Part shown: piece after piece, positions 1 to 7,703 of the stretch
How positions within the stretch are numbered: position 1 is the stretch's first letter
How the letters are laid out: every line of letters begins with the position of its first letter
Source: Alcaligenaceae bacterium
Lineage (GTDB): Bacteria > Pseudomonadota > Gammaproteobacteria > Burkholderiales > Burkholderiaceae_B
Assembly: GCA_029265335.1 (NCBI GenBank)
Contig: JAJUJN010000023.1
Location: 1-12,842 of the forward strand
Length of the DNA stretch: 12,842 nt
Direction of reading: 5' to 3'
The notes under the pieces: generated by a model
The model's input: the letters and a program-made list of their open reading frames with translations, nothing else
Database searches by the model: none
Told to the model about the DNA's origin: nothing
Position numbers and translations under genes: made by a program

Positions 1-754
1 CGAGCAGGGGGCAAGCGATGGCTTCTTCTGCTGCCTTGCGTGCTCGATCTTCGCCCGAGGCCACCGCCGTGCCCATCATGGCCTGGCCGGGTTCGCTCAT
101 GATGGTGGTGAGATCCTGGAAGTCAACGTTGATGTTGCCCTTCACGTTGATGATCTCGGCGATACCGGCGCAAGCATTGTGGAGCACGTCGTCGGCCATC
201 TTGAAGCAATCTTCGAAGGTAGCGTCTTCATCGATCACTTCCTGCAGCTTCTCGTTCAGCACCACGATCAGCGAATGCACCTGTTGCGACAACTCGCGAA
301 TACCTTCTTCGGCGATTTGCATGCGTTTGGTGCCTTCAAAGGCGAAGGGCTTGGTGACCACCCCCACGGTGAGGATGCCCATTTCCTTGGCCACTTCCGC
401 CACCACCGGGCCAGCGCCCGTGCCGGTGCCGCCGCCCATACCGGCAGTGAGGAAAACCATATTGGCGCCCTCGAGTGCCTCGCGGATGGCGTCACGCGCG
501 GTTTCGGCGGCCGCCCGGCCCTGATCGGGCTTGGCGCCTGCGCCCAGTCCGCTGCGACCCAGGCGGATCTGCACGGGCGCGCCGGTTTCGACCAAAGCCT
601 GGGCGTCGGTATTGGCGCAGATGAAATCCACACCCTGTACGTCGCGCCGGATCATGTGAGCGACGGCGTTGCCTCCGGCACCCCCGACGCCCACGACCTT
701 GATGACGGCGCCGTTCTCGTGCTCATTGTCGAGCATCTTGAAATCAATACTCAT
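1..754 (-). CDS. ftsZ: Cell division protein FtsZ, N-terminal 251 residues (cut by window edge)
   Basis: FtsZ is the tubulin-like GTPase that polymerises into the cytoplasmic Z ring and recruits the divisome. The frame opens with MSIDFKMLDNEHENGAVIKV and I read it without a stop to the left edge, covering about two thirds of a usual 380-400 residue FtsZ. Visible motifs are the nucleotide-binding loop GVGGAGGNAV (22-31), the tubulin signature GGGTGTG (107-113), and the T7 synergy loop NVDFQDL (209-215) with Asp211 and Asp214, the residues that complete the GTPase site of the next subunit. The variable linker and the C-terminal FtsA/ZipA-binding peptide are outside the window. The ATG at 754 is preceded by AGGAGAG (767-761) at 6 bases, the normal position for a strong ribosome binding site. 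It is the last gene of the block seen here and the only one with a long upstream gap, which suggests separate control. Identity is certain; the stop is not visible. Confidence 0.98.
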   Translation of the reverse strand, partial: MSIDFKMLDNEHENGAVIKVVGVGGAGGNAVAHMIRRDVQGVDFICANTDAQALVETGAPVQIRLGRSGLGAGAKPDQGRAAAETARDAIREALEGANMVFLTAGMGGGTGTGAGPVVAEVAKEMGILTVGVVTKPFAFEGTKRMQIAEEGIRELSQQVHSLIVVLNEKLQEVIDEDATFEDCFKMADDVLHNACAGIAEIINVKGNINVDFQDLTTIMSEPGQAMMGTAVASGEDRARKAAEEAIACPLL

Positions 755-912
755 AAGGCCCTCTCCTGGAAAAAGTGAATGGCATTCAAGTTCGGCCTTG
801 TCGAGCGGCCACTTTCGCTGCCAGGTTCAAAACAAGTGGGACGAGCCTTCGCCCCGAAATTCGTACTGCGGTTGGTCAAATTCGATAATCGGTCATGGCT
901 GGATTCGTTCAT
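751..912 (-). other. Possible 53-residue small ORF ending at the ftsZ start
   Basis: A frame starts at an ATG (912), has AAGGAG (927-922) 9 bases upstream, and ends in a TGA that overlaps the ftsZ ATG as ATGA, like the true genes of this cluster. The product begins MNESSHDRLSNL and is rich in Ser, Arg and Asn, with no membrane segment, signal peptide or domain that I recognise. Against it: about 60% of its codons end in G or C, clearly lower than the impression given by the neighbouring genes, and it uses TTA twice, AGG twice, CGA and ACA, codons that are scarce next door. It may be a leader peptide whose translation is coupled to ftsZ, or simply an open stretch in a regulatory region. I consider a real protein unlikely. 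Confidence 0.2.
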
Positions 913-958
913 CGGATCACACTCCTTGTCACACGCCACATGGAATCCCCTCCCAAGG
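755..958 (-). promoter_or_regulatory. ftsA-ftsZ intergenic leader, possible ftsZ control region
   Basis: This is the only gap of real size in the block (204 bases), in a cluster whose other junctions overlap or are 2-11 bases apart. It is less GC-rich in parts than its neighbours. It contains the direct repeat CGAATTT twice, 21 bases apart (884-878 and 863-857); the sequence AAGGCC (799-794), complementary to GGCCTT (760-755) next to the ftsZ start; a small GAAT-GCC-ATTC hairpin (787-777); and a possible 53-codon frame treated separately. A TTGACC at 879-874 resembles a -35 box, but no acceptable -10 lies 16-18 bases downstream, so I call no promoter. No rho-independent terminator is visible. 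In many proteobacteria extra promoters feed ftsZ from this part of the cluster; that one acts here is inference. Confidence 0.45.
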
Positions 959-2197
959 TCAGAAGTTGCCGCGGAACCAGTCACGCATGCGTGCCAGCAC
1001 CTGCTTGAAGCCGCCACCCTGCGGCGGCCGTACTCGACCACGGATGTGCTGCGTCTGTGCTTCCAGCAACAGACCCATGGCCGTGGAGAATCTGGGGTTG
1101 CACACCACGTCGGCCAGACCGCCGTGGTAGTCGGGCACGGCGATGCGTACTGGCTTGAGGAATACGTCCTCGGCCAGCTCCACCATGCCGGTCATCTGCG
1201 AAGAACCGCCGGTGAGCACCACGCCCGACGACAGCAGATCGTCGTAGCCGGAGTCGCGCACCACTTGCTGCACCAGCCCAAAGAGCTCTTCCACCCGCGG
1301 CTCGATCACCGCACCGAGCGCCTGACGCGACAGTTGCCGCGGGCCACGGTCGCCCAGACCGGGAACTTCGATGCGTTCTTCAGTACCGGCGAGCATCTGC
1401 TTGGCCAACCCGTGCCGAAGCTTGATTTCTTCGGCCTCGGGCGTGGGGGTGCGCAGTGCGGCGGCGATATCGCCGGTGATCTGATCGCCCGCAATCGGAA
1501 TCACGGCCGTATGCCGAATGGCGCCGCCGGTATAAATGGCGACGTCGGTGGTGCCGCCGCCGATGTCCACCAGCACCACACCCAGTTCCTTTTCGTCGGG
1601 CGTGAGGCAAGACAGGCTGGAGGCGATCGGCTGCAAAATGAGGTCTTCCACCTCGAGGCCGCAACGGCGCACACACTTCACGATGTTCTGTGCGGCGCTC
1701 ACCGCGCCCGTCACGATATGCACGCGCACTTCGAGCCGGATACCGCTCATGCCGATCGGCTCGCGGATGTCCTCCTGGCCGTCGACGATGTACTCCTGGG
1801 TGAGCACATGCAGCACCTGCTGATCGGTAGGAATGTTGATGGCCTTGGCGGTTTCCAGCACCCGGGCGACGTCGGTGGAGGTCACTTCCTTGTCCTTGAT
1901 CGCCACCATGCCGCTGGAGTTGAAGCTGCGAATATGACTCCCCGCTATGCCGGTGAACACATCACGGATCTTGCAATCGGCCATGAGCTCGGCTTCTTCC
2001 AGCGCATGCTGGATGGAATTCACCGTGCTCTCGATATTCACCACCACGCCCTTGCGCATGCCGCGCGAATCGTGCTGGCCTAGGCCCAATACCTCGAAGC
2101 GGCCCTCCGGCAGCATCTCGGCCACGACCGCCACCACTTTGCTGGTACCAATGTCCAGGGCAACGATCAGGTCTTTTGTGTCTCGGGTCATATTCAT
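959..2197 (-). CDS. ftsA: Cell division protein FtsA
   Basis: FtsA is the actin-like ATPase that anchors FtsZ filaments to the inner membrane and signals to later division proteins. The 412-residue product has the usual length. It shows the phosphate-1 motif ALDIGTSKVVAVV (13-25), the SHS2/1C region around residues 85-165, the phosphate-2 motif VDIGGGTTDVA (210-220), the adenosine motif VVLTGGSSQMTG (326-337), and a C-terminal amphipathic membrane-targeting helix with alternating basic and aromatic residues (VLARMRDWFRGNF, 400-412). The ATG at 2197 follows the ftsQ stop by 11 bases. A second ATG two codons downstream (2191) could also serve. The only Shine-Dalgarno-like stretch, AAGGA, lies inside the ftsQ end about 15 bases from the ATG, too far to be efficient, so translation probably depends on coupling with ftsQ. 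This fits the lower amount of FtsA relative to FtsZ known in other bacteria. Identity is certain; the exact start is slightly open. Confidence 0.97.
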   Translation of the reverse strand: MNMTRDTKDLIVALDIGTSKVVAVVAEMLPEGRFEVLGLGQHDSRGMRKGVVVNIESTVNSIQHALEEAELMADCKIRDVFTGIAGSHIRSFNSSGMVAIKDKEVTSTDVARVLETAKAINIPTDQQVLHVLTQEYIVDGQEDIREPIGMSGIRLEVRVHIVTGAVSAAQNIVKCVRRCGLEVEDLILQPIASSLSCLTPDEKELGVVLVDIGGGTTDVAIYTGGAIRHTAVIPIAGDQITGDIAAALRTPTPEAEEIKLRHGLAKQMLAGTEERIEVPGLGDRGPRQLSRQALGAVIEPRVEELFGLVQQVVRDSGYDDLLSSGVVLTGGSSQMTGMVELAEDVFLKPVRIAVPDYHGGLADVVCNPRFSTAMGLLLEAQTQHIRGRVRPPQGGGFKQVLARMRDWFRGNF

Positions 2198-2208
2198 GGT
2201 TGTTCAGA

Positions 2209-3012
2209 TCATTCCTTGGTGGTCGGGGCGTCCCCGTTCAACTTCAGGGCGTACCCGTCCGGATACCTCAGGTCCACAGACTGAATCGGCTGCGGCAAAC
2301 TCTCTTGCAACGAAGGCAGGCTGCGCACGAAGCGCTGCACCCGCAACGCGGCAGGCACACCCGCAGGCACGGCCCGATCGGGGTCTCCTTGAGTGAAATC
2401 GGAACCCGGGTCGCGACCCAGATAAAGCACGATCCCATTGTTCAGTTCGGCTTCCCAGGCGTGCCGTGCACTCAAGGTAAGCCTCACCGGGTAGAGACCC
2501 GTTGGGCGCAGCCATTCCATCAGCTCGAAATACCGCCGGCGCACGAGCGGGCCCGAACCCTCGGGCCCGGCAAAGATCGGCAAGGGCCCGCCATCCGGCC
2601 CCTCGGCCTCGGCCTGGTTGGCGGTGAAGGGCCGACCGCGGGTGTTCAACACTTGTGTGTCGGTCCACAGACCCAGCGGCTGGTGTTCCTGGAGCTGCAC
2701 CCGCAGCGCATTGGGCCACTCGCGCCGCACCATGGCGCGGCTCACCCAGGGCACGCTCTCGAATACCTGCCGCACCGCATCCAGGTCGGTGGTGAAGAAA
2801 TTGCCCCCCACTTGCTGCGCAACGTTGCCGCGCAAGCTGGCGGCCGACACCCGTTGCAAGCTCGCACCCGACGCCGGCTCGACCACCACTCGGTTGAGGT
2901 TGAACACTGGCAAATGAGCCAGCCAATAGAGCATGCCGATGGCAAACGCGCTCAGTGCCACGACAATCAAGCCGTTGGCGATGAAGTTGAGGAAGCGGGC
3001 GTTGTTCCACAC
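2209..3012 (-). CDS. ftsQ: Cell division protein FtsQ
   Basis: FtsQ is a bitopic inner membrane protein that joins FtsB and FtsL and links the cytoplasmic and periplasmic parts of the divisome. The 267-residue product has a short cytoplasmic N-terminus, one membrane segment (about 9-31), a POTRA domain (about 36-109, from FNLNRVVVEP to RVQLQEHQPLG) and a C-terminal beta domain ending near SVDLRYPDGYALKLNG (245-260), the family's conserved last segment. A polar Gly/Asp/Pro-rich loop lies at about 200-220. The start is a GTG (3012). It is chosen because MWN begins FtsQ in related betaproteobacteria, because the ddl stop three codons upstream in the same frame excludes an earlier start, and because a later start would cut into the membrane helix. 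No convincing Shine-Dalgarno precedes it (only GTGAG), so expression is likely low and coupled to ddl, which suits a low-abundance divisome protein. Confidence 0.95.
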   Translation of the reverse strand: MWNNARFLNFIANGLIVVALSAFAIGMLYWLAHLPVFNLNRVVVEPASGASLQRVSAASLRGNVAQQVGGNFFTTDLDAVRQVFESVPWVSRAMVRREWPNALRVQLQEHQPLGLWTDTQVLNTRGRPFTANQAEAEGPDGGPLPIFAGPEGSGPLVRRRYFELMEWLRPTGLYPVRLTLSARHAWEAELNNGIVLYLGRDPGSDFTQGDPDRAVPAGVPAALRVQRFVRSLPSLQESLPQPIQSVDLRYPDGYALKLNGDAPTTKE

Positions 3013-3018
3013 GGCGTC

Positions 3019-3990
3019 TCACGGGTTGACATCGCTCTGCGTTGCCGCAGGCGATGGGGTCAGCTTGCAACTTGCCGTACGCAGAATGCGCAGGCACAGA
3101 TCGGCATAATTCATTCCCACAGCCGCGGCGGCCATGGGCACGAGAGAATGTCCAGTCATTCCAGGTGATGTATTGACCTCCAGGAGCCACGGCGTGTCCT
3201 GGGCATCGAGCATGATGTCCACACGCCCCCAACCTTCGCAGCCGACGGCGCGATAAGCCGCCAGGGCCAGTTCGTTCACTTCCGCGGCGGCGGCCGCCGA
3301 CAAGTCTGCCGGGCACAGGTAGCGCGTTTCGTTGGAGTGGTACTTGTGCATGTAGTCGTAGTTGCCACCAGGCGCGACGATCTCGATGATGGGCAACGCC
3401 TCAGCTGAACCGCCCTTCCCCAGCACCGCCACCGTGAGTTCGCGGCCAACCACCATTTGCTCGGCCAGCACCAAAGGGTCGTAGCGCGCAGCCAGCTGAT
3501 AACCCGCGTGAATGTCGGCTGTGCTGCGCGCCCGCGTGAGCCCCAGGGTGGAACCCTCACGACTGGGCTTGACGATAAGAGGCAGTTTCAGCTGGCGGGC
3601 CACCGCATCGGCGTCGAAACCGGGCTCGAGTGCGACGAAGTCGGGTGTGCGCAAGCCTTGCTGCAGCCACACCTGCTTGGTCACGATCTTGTCCATCGCC
3701 AGTGCGCACGCGGCGGCGCCGCTGCCGGTATAAGGGAGTTCCAGCAACTCGAGTGCGCCCTGGATCGTGCCGTCTTCGCCCCAGCGTCCATGCAGGGCAA
3801 TGAAAACGCGATCGAAGCCAGCGTTGGCCAGATCGCCCAGCGAGCGATGGCCGGTATCGAAGAGGTGCGCGTCTACGCCACGACTGCGCAGGGCTTCATA
3901 CACGCCTTCACCAGAACGCAGCGATACCTGCCGTTCGGCGGAGCGACCGCCGTAGAGCACCCCCACCCGGCCCAGATCGTTCTGAGTCAT
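3019..3990 (-). CDS. ddl: D-alanine--D-alanine ligase
   Basis: This cytoplasmic ATP-grasp enzyme joins two D-alanines to the dipeptide that MurF adds to the peptidoglycan precursor. The 323 residues match the DdlB length. Motifs in order: [11 protein letters not shown] (14-24) with the substrate-binding Glu19; [12 protein letters not shown] (67-78); [11 protein letters not shown] (141-151) with Ser147; the omega loop around [13 protein letters not shown] (210-222) with Tyr217, the residue that marks D-Ala-D-Ala rather than D-Ala-D-Lac ligases; GWGRVDIML (253-261); and the metal and ATP site [12 protein letters not shown] (271-282). The ATG at 3990 overlaps the murC stop as ATGA and follows GGAGG (3999-3995) by 4 bases. 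The last roughly 15 residues are polar and lie outside the fold. It sits between murC and ftsQ as in the classical cluster. I see no feature suggesting altered specificity or glycopeptide resistance. Confidence 0.97.
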   Translation of the reverse strand: MTQNDLGRVGVLYGGRSAERQVSLRSGEGVYEALRSRGVDAHLFDTGHRSLGDLANAGFDRVFIALHGRWGEDGTIQGALELLELPYTGSGAAACALAMDKIVTKQVWLQQGLRTPDFVALEPGFDADAVARQLKLPLIVKPSREGSTLGLTRARSTADIHAGYQLAARYDPLVLAEQMVVGRELTVAVLGKGGSAEALPIIEIVAPGGNYDYMHKYHSNETRYLCPADLSAAAAAEVNELALAAYRAVGCEGWGRVDIMLDAQDTPWLLEVNTSPGMTGHSLVPMAAAAVGMNYADLCLRILRTASCKLTPSPAATQSDVNP

Positions 3991-5408
3991 GCGCCCTCCC
4001 CATCGAGTCCTGTCCGGTCGATGATCTCGGCCGGAACACTGCTCACGGACCCCGCACCCATCACCACCACCACGTCGTCGGGACGGACGAATTTCAGAAC
4101 CTCGCCCGGAAGCTCGCGGACGTCTTCGATGAAAACCGGCATCACCCGCCCTGCGGCCTGAAGGGCCGCGCTCAAGGCGCGGCCATCGGCCACGCGAATC
4201 GGCGCCTCGCCGGCCGGATAGACCTCGGTGAGCAATACGGCATCCGCTTCACCCAACACCTGAACAAACTCCTCGAAAAAATCGCGCGTGCGCGTGTAAC
4301 GGTGCGGCTGAAAGACCAGCACGATGCGGCGATCGGGGTACGCCCCGCGCGCAGCCGCCACCGTGGCGGCCATTTCCGCCGGGTGGTGGCCATAGTCGTC
4401 GATCAGCGTGAATTTGCCTCCGCCCTGCGCGGCCGGCACCCGCACGCCCTCGTAGCGCGCAAAGCGGCGCCCGACACCGGTGAAACGTGTGAGGGCGTCG
4501 CCGATGGCGGCCGGCGACACACCCAGCTCCAAGCCCACGGCGATGGCCGCCAGGGCGTTGCGCACGTTGTGTTCACCCGGCATATTGAGGCGCACGTCGA
4601 AAGCCGCTTCCGTCGGCTCACTGGCCTGCACCCGAAAGCGCATGGCCGGCCCGTCGGCACGCACATCCACGGCTCGCACTTGCGCGTCGTGATTCAGCCC
4701 GAAGGTGGTGACCGGACGAGAAATGAGCGGCAGAATCTCGCGCACGTTGCGATCGTCCAGGCAGGCGATCACGCTGCCGTAAAAGGGCAAGCGCTGGGTG
4801 AAGTCGATGAACGCCGTCTTAAGTCGCGTGAGATCGTGACCGTAAGTGTCCATATGATCGGCGTCGATATTGGTGATCACTGCCATCACCGGCAACAGAT
4901 TGAGGAAGGAAGCGTCCGACTCATCTGCCTCAACCACGATGAAGTCGCCCTGGCCCAAACGAGCGTTGGCGCCAGCCGAGTTCAGGCGGCCGCCAATCAC
5001 AAAGGTGGGATCGAGCTCGCCGGCGGCCAACACGCTGGCCACCAGACTCGTGGTGGTGGTCTTGCCGTGCGTGCCTGCAATCGCGATACCGCGCTTCAGT
5101 CGCATCAGTTCGGCCAGCATCAGGGCACGCGGCACCACCGGAATGCCAGCCGACCGCGCTGCCAGCACCTCGGGGTTATGGGAGGTGACCGCGGTCGAGG
5201 TCACCAGTGCATGGGCACCAGCAATATTGGCCGCGTCGTGACCAAGCGTGATGCGGGCGCCCAGATTGGCCAGGCGGCGCGTGACCGGCGTATCTACCAA
5301 GTCCGAACCGCTCACTTGATATCCCATGGTCAACAGCACTTCGGCGATACCACTCATGCCGGCGCCACCGATACCCACGAAATGAATGTTTTGAATGCGG
5401 TATTTCAT
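3987..5408 (-). CDS. murC: UDP-N-acetylmuramate--L-alanine ligase MurC
   Basis: MurC adds the first amino acid, L-alanine, to UDP-MurNAc using ATP in the cytoplasm. The 473-residue product has all three Mur ligase domains. The N-terminal Rossmann-like UDP-binding domain carries GIGGAGMSG (12-20). The central ATPase domain carries the P-loop [10 protein letters not shown] (111-120), [11 protein letters not shown] (159-169) and [12 protein letters not shown] (179-190). The C-terminal domain carries [10 protein letters not shown] (336-345), FQPHRYTRT (366-374) and YPAGE (397-401). The ATG at 5408 overlaps the murG stop as ATGA, and GAGGA (5419-5415) sits 6 bases upstream. Its own stop overlaps the ddl start in the same way, so murG, murC and ddl are translationally linked. 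Nothing is missing or unusual. Confidence 0.98.
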   Translation of the reverse strand: MKYRIQNIHFVGIGGAGMSGIAEVLLTMGYQVSGSDLVDTPVTRRLANLGARITLGHDAANIAGAHALVTSTAVTSHNPEVLAARSAGIPVVPRALMLAELMRLKRGIAIAGTHGKTTTTSLVASVLAAGELDPTFVIGGRLNSAGANARLGQGDFIVVEADESDASFLNLLPVMAVITNIDADHMDTYGHDLTRLKTAFIDFTQRLPFYGSVIACLDDRNVREILPLISRPVTTFGLNHDAQVRAVDVRADGPAMRFRVQASEPTEAAFDVRLNMPGEHNVRNALAAIAVGLELGVSPAAIGDALTRFTGVGRRFARYEGVRVPAAQGGGKFTLIDDYGHHPAEMAATVAAARGAYPDRRIVLVFQPHRYTRTRDFFEEFVQVLGEADAVLLTEVYPAGEAPIRVADGRALSAALQAAGRVMPVFIEDVRELPGEVLKFVRPDDVVVVMGAGSVSSVPAEIIDRTGLDGEGA

Positions 5409-6499
5409 GATCTGTCCTCGCCGGCAGTCTCCGTGCAGATGTCGGCGATGCGCTCGGTGGCATCGGCTTGCCCCTGGGCCCTGGCGAGCTCGGCCACCCT
5501 CAGCAGCTCGCTGCGTTCACGCGCGGCCAGCCATTGCGCCAGCCATGAGGCATCGAGCTCACTCTGCTGACGGAGCCAGGCCCCGCCGGCATGCACCAAA
5601 TGCTGGGCATTGACAGTTTGATGATCGTCGACCGCGTGCGGGAAAGGCACGAACAAGGCCGGCACACCAGCGGCTGCGATCTCGGCCACCGACATTGCCC
5701 CCGCCCGGCAGATCACCAGGTCGGCCTGCCCCAGCGCCGCGGCCATGTCGTCAACGAAGGCGAGGCAATCGGCGGCTACGCCTGCTGACTCATAATTCCC
5801 CTGCAAGGCCTCGAGGTGAGCTTGCCCGGCCTGATGCGTCACCTGAGGCAAATCGCCCCCTTCGGCGCGCAGCTGCGCCAAAGCCTGCGGCACTACGGTA
5901 TTGAGTGCCTGGGCGCCCAGGCTTCCGCCCAGCACCAGCAATCGCAGGGGCCCGGCCCGGCCGGCCCAACGTTCGCGCGGCACAGGCAAAGCGGCAATCT
6001 CTTGACGGACCGGGTTGCCCACCACTTCGGCGCCGTCCAGACCGCGTGTATTGGGAAAACCGCAGAGCACGCGCCTGGCCAGCCGCGCCAGTGCGCGGTT
6101 GGTGAGGCCCGCTACCGCGTTCTGCTCATGCACTACCATCGGCACGCCGCGCAAGCGGGCCACTACGCCACCGGGGAAGGCCACATAACCGCCCAGGCCC
6201 AGCACCACGGTGGGCCGGATGCGACCGATGGCCCGCCATGCCTGCCACAGCGCGCGCAGAAGACGCCAGGGCAACGCCAATCGGGCAGACCAGCCCTTGC
6301 CGCGCAAGCCGCTGAACCTCACGGCCGCCAGTGGGATGCCTTGCTCGGGCACCAACCTGCCCTCCATGGCCTCGGGGTTGCCCAGCCAGGCCACCTCCCA
6401 GCCTCGCTCCCGCAGCAGGCTAGCCACCGCCAGACCAGGCATGATGTGGCCGCCAGTGCCGCCGGCCATCACGAGCAGCGTGGGTGCGAGCGACGTCAT
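5405..6499 (-). CDS. murG: UDP-GlcNAc:lipid I N-acetylglucosaminyltransferase MurG
   Basis: MurG is a peripheral GT-B glycosyltransferase (family GT28) on the cytoplasmic face of the membrane. It transfers GlcNAc from UDP-GlcNAc to lipid I to make lipid II. The 364-residue product shows the first glycine loop [11 protein letters not shown] (12-22), the second loop [11 protein letters not shown] (101-111) followed by [13 protein letters not shown] (122-134), the third loop [10 protein letters not shown] (191-200), and the donor-binding region [20 protein letters not shown] (264-283). The frame is open further upstream (to about 6904) inside ftsW, but the ATG at 6499 is right because it leads directly into the family N-terminus, forms an ATGA overlap with the ftsW stop, and has a strong GGGGAGGT (6512-6505) 5 bases upstream. 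In Bordetella, MurG has been proposed as a scaffold for the Mur ligases; the same could hold here, but the sequence cannot show it. Confidence 0.97.
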   Translation of the reverse strand: MTSLAPTLLVMAGGTGGHIMPGLAVASLLRERGWEVAWLGNPEAMEGRLVPEQGIPLAAVRFSGLRGKGWSARLALPWRLLRALWQAWRAIGRIRPTVVLGLGGYVAFPGGVVARLRGVPMVVHEQNAVAGLTNRALARLARRVLCGFPNTRGLDGAEVVGNPVRQEIAALPVPRERWAGRAGPLRLLVLGGSLGAQALNTVVPQALAQLRAEGGDLPQVTHQAGQAHLEALQGNYESAGVAADCLAFVDDMAAALGQADLVICRAGAMSVAEIAAAGVPALFVPFPHAVDDHQTVNAQHLVHAGGAWLRQQSELDASWLAQWLAARERSELLRVAELARAQGQADATERIADICTETAGEDRS

Positions 6500-7701
6500 A
6501 CTCGACCTCCCCGCATCAAGATGCGATTCTCGTAGTCCACGCGCATCAGCAGCGCCACCGCGCAAAGATTCATCACCAGCGCCGAACCGCCGTAGCTGAT
6601 GAACGGCAGCGTGAGCCCCTTGGTGGGCAACACTCCCAGGCTGACGCCCATATTGATGAGTGCCTGCACTCCCAACCAGAGCCCTACCCCCTGGGCCACC
6701 AGGCCACTGAAGGTGCGGTCCATGGCCACGGCCTGACGCCCGATCTCGAAAGCGCGTCGCACCAGAAAGGCAAACATGGCGAGCACCAGAAAGATGCCGA
6801 CAAAGCCCAGCTCCTCGCCAATCACGGCAAGGATGAAGTCGGTGTGAGCTTCGGGAAGATAGTGCAGCTTCTCGATGCTGCCGCCCAGGCCCACGCCCAG
6901 CCATTCACCGCGGCCGATCGCAATCAACGAATGCGAAAGCTGGTAACCCTGGCTGAGCACGTTCGATTCGTCCCAGGGGTCGAGGTAGGCAAACAACCGG
7001 GCACGCCGCCAGGGCGAAAGCCAAATGAGGGCGAGGAACATTCCGCCCATGACCACGGTAAGACTGGCAAAGAGGCGGCTATTGATGCCGCCCAGAAACA
7101 GGATGCCCATGGTGACGGCCACGATCACCACGAACGCGCCCAGATCGGGCTCGAGCAACAGCAGCAACCCGGCGGGGCCCATCGCAGCTGCGATGGGCAC
7201 GAAGCCGCGCCAGAAGGCCTGCATGTGGGCTTGCTTGCGCGCGGTGTAATCGGCGGCATAGAGCAAGGCGGCGAGCTTCATCACTTCCGACGGTTGAAGA
7301 TGAATGCCGAAGGCCAGGGGCAACCAGCGCCAGGAGCCATTCACCTCACGCCCAATGCCAGGAATCAGTACCGCCACCAGCAACACGAGGGATACGAGAA
7401 ATAACGGCAGCGCCGCCTTCTGCCAGATTTCCAGATTGATGGTGAAAACAAAAGCCGCAGCCACGCAACCCAAGGCCAGGAAAATACCGTGCCGCACAAG
7501 GAAATGATGGCGATCGATGCTGCCGAAACGCGGACCGTCAGCCAATGCCACCGACGCGGAATAAACCATTACCAAACCGAACAGCACCAAGCCTGTCACG
7601 GCGAGCAGCAAGCCGCGGTCGTAGCTCAGCATGCGTGTGCGCCCGGGCCGGATGGCGTTCACGCCGGCGTTCGACAGGGTGCGGGAAGGATTGCCGGCCA
7701 T
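6496..7701 (-). CDS. ftsW: Septal SEDS peptidoglycan glycosyltransferase FtsW
   Basis: FtsW is the multi-pass inner membrane SEDS protein that polymerises lipid II at the septum together with its partner transpeptidase FtsI. The 401 residues contain about ten hydrophobic segments after a basic cytoplasmic N-terminus of about 27 residues. SEDS features visible: NGSWRWLPL (121-129) followed by QPSE (136-139) and K142; the loop [12 protein letters not shown] (232-243); [12 protein letters not shown] (252-263); [10 protein letters not shown] (281-290) with Asp288, the position of the catalytic Asp in E. coli FtsW; and [13 protein letters not shown] (361-373). The location inside dcw, between murD and murG, separates it from RodA. 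The ATG at 7701 is 2 bases after the murD stop and has a GGAG (7713-7710) 8 bases upstream within a purine run. An internal ATG at residue 24 has less support. Confidence 0.97.
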   Translation of the reverse strand: MAGNPSRTLSNAGVNAIRPGRTRMLSYDRGLLLAVTGLVLFGLVMVYSASVALADGPRFGSIDRHHFLVRHGIFLALGCVAAAFVFTINLEIWQKAALPLFLVSLVLLVAVLIPGIGREVNGSWRWLPLAFGIHLQPSEVMKLAALLYAADYTARKQAHMQAFWRGFVPIAAAMGPAGLLLLLEPDLGAFVVIVAVTMGILFLGGINSRLFASLTVVMGGMFLALIWLSPWRRARLFAYLDPWDESNVLSQGYQLSHSLIAIGRGEWLGVGLGGSIEKLHYLPEAHTDFILAVIGEELGFVGIFLVLAMFAFLVRRAFEIGRQAVAMDRTFSGLVAQGVGLWLGVQALINMGVSLGVLPTKGLTLPFISYGGSALVMNLCAVALLMRVDYENRILMRGGRV

Positions 7702-7703
7702 GC

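Noticed and set aside
268..633. A 121-codon minus-strand frame in the leftmost region
   Set aside because: It is an out-of-frame shadow of ftsZ, whose frame I read from 754 to the left edge with all tubulin-family motifs.
850..880. A sigma-70 promoter using TTGACC at 879-874
   Set aside because: No TATAAT-like sequence is found at 16-18 bases spacing; the region at that distance is GC-rich.
779..2083. A 434-codon open frame on the plus strand
   Set aside because: It is antisense to ftsA and the ftsA-ftsZ gap, His-rich, without motifs. ftsA on the other strand is unmistakable.
2204..3316. A 370-codon minus-strand frame overlapping ftsQ and the ddl end
   Set aside because: It is an out-of-frame shadow. 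The FtsQ and Ddl frames carry the conserved domains and this one carries none.
3019..3990. A glycopeptide-resistance type ligase
   Set aside because: The omega loop has the Tyr typical of D-Ala-D-Ala ligases, the gene sits in the dcw cluster, and there are no vanH- or vanX-like neighbours.
4302..5570. A 422-codon open frame on the plus strand
   Set aside because: It is antisense to murC and the murG end and has the same His/Gln/Arg-rich composition as the other mirror frames.
6500..6904. An earlier start for murG about 135 codons upstream
   Set aside because: The upstream part is out of frame within ftsW and unlike MurG. The ATG at 6499 has GGGGAGGT and an ATGA overlap.
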